From Promethearchaeota archaeon (GTDB lineage Archaea > Asgardarchaeota > Lokiarchaeia > Sigynarchaeales > SOKP01): DNA of 12,122 nt. The position numbers and the translations under genes are program-made. The notes beneath the pieces are model-generated. The model saw only the letters and a program-made list of their open reading frames with translations. It did not search any database and was not told the origin of the DNA. This document shows positions 7,066 to 12,122 of the stretch, piece by piece. The stretch spans positions 1 to 12,122 of the forward strand of contig JAEOTJ010000372.1 in the NCBI GenBank assembly GCA_016839905.1. Reading direction: 5' to 3'. The number at the start of each line of letters is the position of its first letter. Position 1 is the first letter of the stretch.

Positions 7066-7920
7066 ATGGAGTTTTCAAAGTCAATAATTGATATAATAAG
7101 AGAACGTACATCAAGAAGAACCTATTCTGGTCAACCTCTTGAAAAAGATATAAAAGAGAAAGTGAAAATAGTATTAAAGAATAGTGTTTCTAAGGGGCCG
7201 TTTAGTAAAATTGCAGGAAATATTCGGTTTGAACTAGTTGGGATATCAGATTTTGAACTTAATGAACAAAAAAGGTTAAATCTTCGAGTAATTGAAGGTG
7301 CACAAGATTTTATTATAGGGGCTATTGAAGACTCACAATATAATCGGGAATATTATGGATATACTCTAGAAACGATAATTTTAGCTGTCACAGATATGGG
7401 ATTAGGTACTTGTTGGTTAGGAGGTTTTTTTAACAGAAGGATTTTTTCAGCTAAAATTATGATTGCTCCAAATGAAATTGTACCTGCAATTACTCCTATA
7501 GGTTATTATGCTAAAAGAACCCCCATGGAACTAAAAATTCGCTCATTAATTAAAGCTGATGAAAGAATTCCATGGAATAATTTATTTTTTAATAATAATT
7601 TTTCCACTCCTCTGACTGAAGAGCAAGCCGGAAAATATTCGACATTACTCAAAATGGTTCAGCTTGGTCCTTCTGCAAGTAATAGACAACCATGGCGATT
7701 AATTAAGGAATTAGATAAAGATATTTTTCATTTCTATATAATTTGTGAAAAAAATAATAAAATTAATGATTTTAGTCGTATAGATATAGGAATTGCTGTG
7801 AGTCATTTTAATTTTAGTGCTAAGGAATTAGGTATTAAAGGAAAGTGGGAGTTTAAAGAACCTAATATTCCAGATTCTAAGAGATTTTCATATATCATAA
7901 CCTGGAATGGTCAAAAATAA
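7066..7920 (+). CDS. Nitroreductase-fold FMN protein (TM1586-like)
   Basis: A 284-residue protein with two halves that each resemble part of a nitroreductase subunit. The first starts IIRERTSRRTYSGQPLE, the typical FMN-phosphate-binding arginine pattern (R17, R18). It continues with ETIILAVTDMGLGTCWLGGFF, the nitroreductase core helix and strand. The second has LGPSASNRQPWRLI (about residue 206), the loop that contacts flavin in this fold, and DIGIAVSHFNFSAKELGIKG, a second core helix. Double-length single-chain nitroreductases of this kind (TM1586-type family) act as monomers with one flavin. The substrate is unknown. It lies 35 bases after the Lpd-like gene and 31 before osmC on the same strand, so cotranscription is likely. 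Confidence 0.75.
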   Translation: MEFSKSIIDIIRERTSRRTYSGQPLEKDIKEKVKIVLKNSVSKGPFSKIAGNIRFELVGISDFELNEQKRLNLRVIEGAQDFIIGAIEDSQYNREYYGYTLETIILAVTDMGLGTCWLGGFFNRRIFSAKIMIAPNEIVPAITPIGYYAKRTPMELKIRSLIKADERIPWNNLFFNNNFSTPLTEEQAGKYSTLLKMVQLGPSASNRQPWRLIKELDKDIFHFYIICEKNNKINDFSRIDIGIAVSHFNFSAKELGIKGKWEFKEPNIPDSKRFSYIITWNGQK

Positions 7921-7951
7921 TAAAAAAACAATTAATTTTATGTGAAAATAA

Positions 7952-8389
7952 ATGTCAGAAGAATTAGTTACAAAAGTAGAATTAGAATTAGTAGAAGATA
8001 TGTTATTTAGATGCGATATGGGAAATATAAAAGTTAAAGAATGCTATATTGATGAAAGAGATCCAAATGAATATGAAATGCTAGGCCCTAATCCATCGAA
8101 ATTATTAGCCTCTGCGGTCTTAGGATGTATAAGTGCAAGTTTTTTATATTGTCTTCAAAAAAAGAACCTTAAATTAAATGAATTAACAGGTGAGGCTGTA
8201 GTAATAGTCGCTAGAAATGAAAAGGGTCTTTTAAGAGTAAGGGAAATAAATGTGGAACTTATAACAAAGACCAGTGACCCTAAAGTCATTAAGAGAATAG
8301 AGCAATGTAAAAAAATGTTTGAACAATATTGCACGATAACTGAGTCTGTTAGGGCGGGGATTAAAGTTAATTTAAAAGTGGAAAGATAG
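7952..8389 (+). CDS. OsmC/Ohr-family peroxiredoxin-like protein
   Basis: A 145-residue protein with the full OsmC layout: an N-terminal sheet (LELVEDMLFRCDM), the NPSKLLASAVLGC59 helix carrying the first catalytic cysteine, then LNELTGEAVV and RVREINVELI strands, and a C-terminal helix with C119 and EQYC127TITESVRAGI, the second catalytic cysteine in its usual context. OsmC/Ohr proteins reduce organic or inorganic hydroperoxides using thiols. Characterised Ohr enzymes are re-reduced by dihydrolipoamide made by lipoamide dehydrogenase, and an Lpd-like gene is two genes upstream. Extra cysteines at 21, 31, 67 and 119 are not part of the standard pair. It starts at ATG 7952 with a weak GTGA site before it. 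Which peroxide it acts on cannot be told. Confidence 0.85.
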   Translation: MSEELVTKVELELVEDMLFRCDMGNIKVKECYIDERDPNEYEMLGPNPSKLLASAVLGCISASFLYCLQKKNLKLNELTGEAVVIVARNEKGLLRVREINVELITKTSDPKVIKRIEQCKKMFEQYCTITESVRAGIKVNLKVER

Positions 8390-8397
8390 TAATCTTT

Positions 8398-8434
8398 AGG
8401 AGGTTAAATGAATAATTTTAAAAGCAAAAAATAA
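8398..8434 (+). other. Strong ribosome site driving an 8-codon ORF
   Basis: AGGAGG (8398-8403) is the best Shine-Dalgarno in the window and lies four bases before ATG 8408. That ATG opens only eight codons (MNNFKSKK) before TAA at 8432. It may be a leader peptide, a decayed gene start, or a coupling site after osmC, whose stop is nine bases upstream. Confidence 0.35.
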
Positions 8435-8467
8435 TAATAAATTAAAAAAAATCTCTATTTAGGGTTG

Positions 8468-8493
8468 CTTTTAACACTAATCGGTGTCAAAAG
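8468..8493. repeat. 10-base-pair hairpin in the osmC to zinc-ribbon gap
   Basis: CTTTTAACAC (8468-8477) and GTGTCAAAAG (8484-8493) pair over ten positions with a single A-C mismatch and a six-base loop TAATCG. It has more G/C pairs than most local sequence. It could be an mRNA processing or regulatory element ahead of the small zinc-ribbon gene. It is not followed by a T run, so it does not look like a terminator. Confidence 0.35.
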
Positions 8494-8542
8494 ATAGAAA
8501 CGGAGTGTGTTATAAATTGAAACTTTTGCAGAAGAAAAAGAC

Positions 8543-8707
8543 ATGAGTCCAGCTTTAATTGCTGAAATGCAAAGCGTAGTTTTACTAAAAATTTATCCAG
8601 AGTGTGGGATAAGTATTCCTCAAGAGTTAATGAGAAAGATTTTTAGAGGAGAAGAAGTATTCTGCGAGGATTGTGGTGTTCCTTTAAATAATACTGAAGA
8701 ATTATAA
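8543..8707 (+). CDS. Small zinc-ribbon-like protein (54 residues)
   Basis: An ATG at 8543 opens 54 codons ending at TAA 8705-8707. The protein has a short helix (PALIAEMQSVVLLK), then IYPECG, a linker ISIPQELMRKIFRGEEV, and FCEDCGVPL. The spacing (xPxCG ... about 20 residues ... FCxxCGxPL) is that of a small zinc ribbon, a type abundant as short proteins or C-terminal tails in Asgard and other archaea. The usual first cysteine of a CPxCG knuckle is a tyrosine here, leaving three cysteines (21, 41, 44). The upstream reading frame is closed by TAA at 8513 and no good ribosome site precedes the ATG, so this may be the surviving end of a longer gene. It converges with the EFR1-type gene, 13 bases away. 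Confidence 0.5.
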   Translation: MSPALIAEMQSVVLLKIYPECGISIPQELMRKIFRGEEVFCEDCGVPLNNTEEL

Positions 8708-8720
8708 AGATTTTATTTAG

Positions 8721-9644
8721 TTAATTATTTCTATTCTTCTTTAAAACCTTCTTAACTCTCATCATACTTAAAAGAAGTCGTAAATAACCACGACTCATTT
8801 TAAGGTTTTTATTAAATTGATATTTTTCAGAATCTATATATCCTGGACGAGACTTCGGACTCTTTTCTAATGAGGGAGGAATTTTTTTGGGGCGATAAGA
8901 AATCTTAATTGCATGAGTTGGACAAATACGGATGCATGTAGCGCAAAACATACAACGGTTATGATTAATAATATTAGGTGTTTTTTGGAGATCTATTGCT
9001 ACCATGGGACATTCTCGTTCACAAGAACCACATCTGTTACATTTCAAAGGATCAAATTTTATTAACCCAGCAGAGGATGATTGACCTTGTACAAAATAGC
9101 GATACATATAATTTGTTATTGTCTTAAAACGAAAGCGCCCGAGGCGTAAATCAATAAACCGAATATCTTCTTCTCGAAGGCGATGTGCTAATAATGAACC
9201 AAAAAAGTAGCATCGATCAAGTATCTCTTGAGACCATCCAACTGGATAATATTTATTATCAAAAAAGGGTTCAATTGTGGGGGTTGGAACTTCTAATACT
9301 CCCATTGGCTCATAATTTTTTTTCCTTAATAAATTCATAGCTATTTCTGCAGAATTACATGGTAATCCTCCACTAGTATCAATGATAAATACAGGTGTAG
9401 TTTGATTCGCGTGAGGTAATTGGTGTAACCAAATTAATACAATCCGGGGAACCATAAATTCATAAATTGGGAATGCAAGGCCTATTGCAGGATATAATGT
9501 ATTTTTTTCTGGAATGGGAAATTCTCTTGCATTTTTTATTCTTATTAGTTTAACATTCACATTCTTATCTAAAAAGCCACGCTTTACTAATTCAGAACAA
9601 TATTTAGTATTGCCTGATGCGGTAAAGTAATAAAGTGGAATCAT
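8721..9644 (-). CDS. EFR1-type flavodoxin/ferredoxin fusion protein
   Basis: A 307-residue soluble protein in two parts. Residues 1-170 resemble a flavodoxin: LYYFTASGNTKYC holds the FMN phosphate loop (SGNT), followed by AIGLAFPIYEFMVPRIV and PVFIIDTSGG, which match the later flavin-contacting loops. Residues 200-245 are a bacterial-type 2x[4Fe-4S] ferredoxin with C202xxC205xxC208xxxC212P and C231xxC234xxC237xxxC241P, so both clusters look intact. The C-terminus is basic (KKVLKKNR). This arrangement is the EFR1 family, common in anaerobes, which carries electrons between flavin and Fe-S partners; its exact partner is unknown. ATG 9644 is the natural start, directly before the FMN-loop strand. 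It is convergent with the redox block, and a TATA-like TTATAATTTAAG lies about 50 bases upstream on its strand. Confidence 0.85.
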   Translation of the reverse strand: MIPLYYFTASGNTKYCSELVKRGFLDKNVNVKLIRIKNAREFPIPEKNTLYPAIGLAFPIYEFMVPRIVLIWLHQLPHANQTTPVFIIDTSGGLPCNSAEIAMNLLRKKNYEPMGVLEVPTPTIEPFFDNKYYPVGWSQEILDRCYFFGSLLAHRLREEDIRFIDLRLGRFRFKTITNYMYRYFVQGQSSSAGLIKFDPLKCNRCGSCERECPMVAIDLQKTPNIINHNRCMFCATCIRICPTHAIKISYRPKKIPPSLEKSPKSRPGYIDSEKYQFNKNLKMSRGYLRLLLSMMRVKKVLKKNRNN

Positions 9645-9815
9645 ATTTGAGATTTCTCTCTGTTTTGAATTTCATTTTAATTTTCAAGCTTAAATTATAA
9701 TAATCAAAACTAAGGTATATATTAATAGGGTTCAACTAAAATAAAAAAAATGTAATCCATTGTGTTGAAAATTTCTAGATTTGAATAAAAAATATAAATG
9801 AATTGTAAAAAAAAA

Positions 9816-10013
9816 TTAGATTTTAATCTTTTTATGGTCTTCTAAGAGTTTATCAACCACTGAGGGGTCAGCGAGGGTTGTCACATTTCCGATATCCTCT
9901 CCCGCAGCTATAGCTTTCAGAATTCTTCGCATTATTTTTCCACTCCTAGTTTTTGGTAGGGCTTTAGCAAATTGAATAATATTTGGCTGGAATACTGGCC
10001 CAGATTCGACTAC
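9816..10013 (-). pseudogene. acs: 3' fragment of acetyl-CoA synthetase
   Basis: On the minus strand an open stretch from about 10013 to the TAA at 9816-9818 encodes ~65 residues that match the C-terminus of AMP-forming acetyl-CoA synthetase: [17 protein letters not shown], then [17 protein letters not shown] with the conserved catalytic/acetylatable lysine, then [20 protein letters not shown]. The N-terminal ~570 residues are missing. An in-frame stop (TAA at 10014-10016) closes it just where similarity ends, and there is no start codon. It is therefore a truncated remnant, not a small gene. The rest of acs is not elsewhere in the window. The stub is richer in G+C than its surroundings, as expected of a conserved coding sequence. 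The 171 bases between it and the EFR1-type gene (9645-9815) are A/T-rich and hold only that gene's likely promoter. Confidence 0.85.
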
Positions 10014-10090
10014 TTAATCAGAGGGAAGATATCCCAATTGATGTTTCAGAAGATAATATTAAAGGGCTTATTAAGAAAATCAATATTTAA
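10007..10090 (+). pseudogene. Possible C-terminal gene fragment opposite the acs breakpoint
   Basis: Starting almost exactly where acs similarity stops, the plus strand reads [13 protein letters not shown] followed by SEDNIKGLIKKINI and a stop (TAA 10088-10090). It has protein-like composition (acidic patch, amphipathic helix end) and no start codon of its own. I do not recognise the family. It may be the tail of a gene brought in by the rearrangement, or a chance open frame of 27 codons. From 10091 to 10204 the sequence is A/T-rich with only the TATA box below. Confidence 0.25.
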
Positions 10091-10140
10091 ACCAAATTTA
10101 GTAAAATACTTGTTTTTTCTTAAAAAAATTCAATTAAAAC

Positions 10141-10150
10141 TTTATAAATA
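10141..10150 (+). promoter_or_regulatory. TATA box for the homing endonuclease ORF
   Basis: TTTATAAATA is close to the archaeal TATA consensus. It lies about 55-64 bases before ATG 10205, predicting transcription from about 10170. This suggests the endonuclease ORF is expressed from its own promoter, not only as part of an interrupted host gene. Confidence 0.4.
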
Positions 10151-10204
10151 CAAAAAACCAAGAGATAGTATAGATATAAATTTATTACAGCGAAATTAAC
10201 TAAG

Positions 10205-12019
10205 ATGAGAAAAAAAAAAGATATAATTTGCTTTTCTAGGCTTGGTACCAATCTTATTGGATTAAGCGATTGTGATAAACACATCCTCTACTCAGGAGGG
10301 GATAAAAATCGCGTCTCATCGCCAGTTATCAAACGGTCTAATTCATCTTATACCTCTCGTCGTGGCATCTCTTGTCCCAACGAGCATTGCTTCAATCTTA
10401 GGGGAAGTACCTCCCTAAAAAGTTCTTATCCTTCATTTTCCGCAGAGTCATCAGAAATTTATAAAGAAGAGCTTAATTTATTCCTCACTGCTCCAAAAAA
10501 TCCTTACAGTCTCAACATTTCTGTCTTTCCCATTAATAAATCTAAGGATATTTTTACGGCAGAACTTTCAGAAACAGATCCATTATGGCGTGTAAGAGCT
10601 TATATTATTGGTTTCCTTTTGGCAGATGGAACTATTTATCATTATAAAAAAAAATCAGCATATATAGTTTCATCACACCAGCATAAAAGAGATAAAGATA
10701 TTCTTTTTAATATTAATAAAGCTTTAGGAGGGAAAATTACTGGTCCAGATAAAAAAAATCTATTTCGTTTAAAAAGATCGAGTAAAGAACTATTTAATAA
10801 ATTAAAAGAATTTGGAATGAAAGAAAGACACTCTGTAGAAGAAATAGCCGTCAAACTTATTCCTCCTAATTTTATAAAAATGAAAATCGATAATTACTCA
10901 CTTATTCGAGATTTTTTTAGGGGTTTTTTTGATGGTGATGGAACATTCTATGGTACATATGAAAAGGGAGATATGAAATTTAATGTTGTTGGTCCAAAAA
11001 AATTTTTAGAATCTTTATACTCATTGATATTATCGGAAATTTCGAGCTTATCAATGTATATTACACCCCAATTACATAAAGTGTACAAGACAGCAGAATC
11101 AGAATTCTATCTATTTGGTAAAAATAGGATTTATGTAAAAGGGATAGGTTTTCATAATCTTAGTCTAAAAGATCTTGAAAATGGAACAATCGAAACAAAA
11201 GAACACTCTTGGTTAAAAGTCTTACATATATCAGGATCTCTAAATTGCATTAAGTTTTTTAATTGGTTATATTGTAATGATGATAATTTTAATTCTTTTG
11301 AGATTAATGGAATAAAGATTTGTGGAGAACGAAAATTTCGAAAGGCCCTTAAAGCATTAGGAAATTATCGTTTTCGGAAAGAGAAATTAGCTCCTAATTG
11401 GAGAGATGTAATCTATAATGTTATTCCTTTACTTGAAAGAAAATACTATAGTACTAAAGAATTAATGGAAATAACAAATAAAGTATTATTTGAAGAACTT
11501 AAAAAACAAAAAATTGATTATGTGTATCATTTAAATAAATCAGACAATATAAATGTTTTTAGGTGGAGGCTTAAATTTTTAGAACTTCGAGATAATCTAA
11601 TTGGCCGTTACTTAACTAGAGAGGGAAGAATAAGGAAGTCTTATTACTATAGTAAATTAAATCCTCCCAAAGACATACCTAAAGATTTTAAATTTAATAT
11701 TGAACTTATAGAAAGTACTGGAAATTTAAAAAGAAATGTAAAAAACTTGATTATTTATTATTATCTTATAGATAATGAATGGAAAGAATTCAATAATATC
11801 AGAAATGTATTATTAAGTTCAAAGATTTTTGCTAAATCTTCACTTAGACCAAATACTATCGAAATTTATTTACTTGAATTAATTAATGTTGATATTATTA
11901 TTGTTGATAATCAAGAAATAGATTTTAAACAACAAAAATTTCTTCTTAATATATCCATACTACCTAAATATTATAAAATAGAAATTAAGCAAATTTTGGG
12001 TATAACACCTTTTAGGTGA
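10205..12019 (+). CDS. LAGIDADG homing endonuclease, two motifs, with long N- and C-terminal extensions
   Basis: A 604-codon ORF. The core has two LAGIDADG motifs about 100 residues apart: YIIGFLLADGT (133-143, catalytic D141) and FFRGFFDGDGT (237-247, D245). This is the monomeric double-motif class that cuts a long, nearly asymmetric DNA site. The section to about residue 375 (SWLKVLHISGS ... FFNWLYCNDD) fits the second half of the endonuclease. Residues ~380-604 are an uncharacterised, Lys/Ile-rich extension that may bind DNA. Residues 1-120 are Ser/Arg/Cys-rich, come from a G+C-richer segment and resemble nothing I know. There is no ATG, GTG or TTG in frame between codon 1 and the first motif. 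No intein splice motifs are seen (no terminal His-Asn before Cys/Ser/Thr), so it is a freestanding or intron-type gene. No ribosome site is obvious. Confidence 0.8.
   Translation: MRKKKDIICFSRLGTNLIGLSDCDKHILYSGGDKNRVSSPVIKRSNSSYTSRRGISCPNEHCFNLRGSTSLKSSYPSFSAESSEIYKEELNLFLTAPKNPYSLNISVFPINKSKDIFTAELSETDPLWRVRAYIIGFLLADGTIYHYKKKSAYIVSSHQHKRDKDILFNINKALGGKITGPDKKNLFRLKRSSKELFNKLKEFGMKERHSVEEIAVKLIPPNFIKMKIDNYSLIRDFFRGFFDGDGTFYGTYEKGDMKFNVVGPKKFLESLYSLILSEISSLSMYITPQLHKVYKTAESEFYLFGKNRIYVKGIGFHNLSLKDLENGTIETKEHSWLKVLHISGSLNCIKFFNWLYCNDDNFNSFEINGIKICGERKFRKALKALGNYRFRKEKLAPNWRDVIYNVIPLLERKYYSTKELMEITNKVLFEELKKQKIDYVYHLNKSDNINVFRWRLKFLELRDNLIGRYLTREGRIRKSYYYSKLNPPKDIPKDFKFNIELIESTGNLKRNVKNLIIYYYLIDNEWKEFNNIRNVLLSSKIFAKSSLRPNTIEIYLLELINVDIIIVDNQEIDFKQQKFLLNISILPKYYKIEIKQILGITPFR
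10248..10418 (+). other. G+C-rich, foldable segment at the 5' end of the endonuclease ORF
   Basis: Between 10261 and 10440 G+C is about 42% by my count, against about a third or less in later parts of the ORF. Several stems can be drawn. CCAAT/ATTGG (10248-10260) is one. A three-way junction is closed by GCGATT (10266-10271) with AATCGC (10307-10312) and holds hairpins 10272-10282 and 10283-10303. CTCGT..TGG pairs with CCAACGAG (10356-10384, two-base bulge). TTAGGG pairs with CCCTAA (10398-10418). This could be a structured RNA (intron core or leader) rather than coding sequence. I could not match it to group I, group II, SRP or RNase P consensus. Confidence 0.3.
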
Positions 12020-12036
12020 TCATGAAATTTAAGTTT

Positions 12037-12122
12037 TTACTCATAGTCGCTTAGAACGGTTTGAATGTAAATACGATCGTTTTCAAGGGTTTTATACCTC
12101 ATTTTTTCCTTTTTAGTACTTC
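12037..12122 (-). CDS. C-terminal end of an unidentified gene (runs off right edge)
   Basis: The minus strand enters the window open and reads STKKEKMRYKTLENDR then IYIQTVLSDYE before TAA (12037-12039), 28 codons. The residues are protein-like and the frame has no stop up to the edge. It is convergent with the endonuclease ORF, whose stop lies 17 bases away. An internal ATG (12102) has an AAGGA-like site before it, so a tiny 21-codon ORF is a less likely alternative. It does not resemble any part of acetyl-CoA synthetase. Confidence 0.4.
   Translation of the reverse strand, partial: STKKEKMRYKTLENDRIYIQTVLSDYE

Noticed and set aside
9972..10199. 75-codon plus-strand ORF starting with TTG
   Set aside because: Its first part is antisense to the clearly recognisable acs stub and the rest is A/T-rich, Lys/Leu/Ile-dominated sequence with no ribosome site.
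10329..10433. Minus-strand open frame pieces (for example GGTSPKIEAMLVGTRDATT) as a decayed gene
   Set aside because: They contain stops and need a frameshift, match no family I know, and lie opposite the open endonuclease frame.
10205..12019. Intein hypothesis for the LAGIDADG ORF
   Set aside because: No N-terminal splicing block beginning with Cys/Ser at an extein junction and no C-terminal His-Asn pair; the ORF ends in a normal stop codon.
10007..12048. CGACTA (10007-10012) and ATAGTCG (12042-12048) as P7-like strands of a group I intron spanning the endonuclease gene
   Set aside because: The left element would fall in or beside the acs stub, and the other conserved group I core elements cannot be found in the required order.
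10330..12063. Long-range complementarity between 10330-10340 (CAAACGGTCTA) and 12052-12063 (TAGAACGGTTTG), which would bracket the endonuclease ORF like an intron helix
   Set aside because: The match needs a mismatch and a bulge over about 12 bases, and the right arm lies inside a probable minus-strand coding end. Chance is sufficient without covariation data.
1..12122. CRISPR array, tRNA or rRNA genes, insertion-sequence ends
   Set aside because: No regularly spaced repeats, no tRNA cloverleaf or rRNA consensus, and no transposase or terminal inverted repeats were seen by reading both strands.

Overview
The window looks like a piece of an archaeal chromosome, most likely an Asgard (Lokiarchaeia-type) archaeon. 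The reasons are strong A+T bias, archaeal-style TATA boxes, archaeal two-domain glutaredoxin-like protein disulfide oxidoreductases (PDO), an EFR1-type flavodoxin/ferredoxin fusion, and a 370-residue protein with a longin/roadblock-like look typical of Asgard genomes. The lineage is an inference from gene content; there is no rRNA gene in the window to settle it.

Layout. Positions 1-174 hold the start of a membrane-protein gene on the minus strand that runs off the left edge. Positions 283-1395 (minus) hold the longin-like protein. A short divergent promoter region follows, carrying a perfect dyad of two outward-facing TATA-like sequences. From 1529 to 8707 almost everything reads on the plus strand and nearly all of it concerns thiol and electron chemistry: a two-CCG-domain Fe-S protein (HdrB/HdrD-like), two tandem PDOs, a thioredoxin reductase overlapping the second PDO, a small CxxC protein of unknown function, a dihydrolipoamide-dehydrogenase-like flavoprotein, a nitroreductase-fold protein, an OsmC-type peroxidase and a 54-residue zinc-ribbon-like protein too short to be found by ordinary ORF cutoffs. 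A convergent EFR1-type flavodoxin/2x[4Fe-4S] protein (8721-9644, minus) closes the redox block.

From about 9816 rightward the character changes. A 3' stub of acetyl-CoA synthetase (minus strand, last ~60 codons including the conserved lysine motif) is cut off abruptly near 10010. It abuts a possible gene fragment on the opposite strand. Next comes a 604-codon LAGIDADG homing endonuclease ORF with its own TATA box. The first ~120 codons of that ORF lie in an unusually G+C-rich, foldable segment unlike the rest of the gene. The last 86 bases hold the probable C-terminal end of another minus-strand gene.

How it may work together (inference): TrxR (NADPH) would reduce the two PDOs, giving an archaeal thioredoxin-like system. 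The Lpd-like enzyme could keep a second disulfide or lipoamide pool reduced, with OsmC as a candidate peroxide-removing partner. The CCG-domain and EFR1 proteins would link thiols to ferredoxin or flavin electron carriers. The right end looks like a rearrangement or mobile-element site where a homing endonuclease gene sits beside a broken acs.
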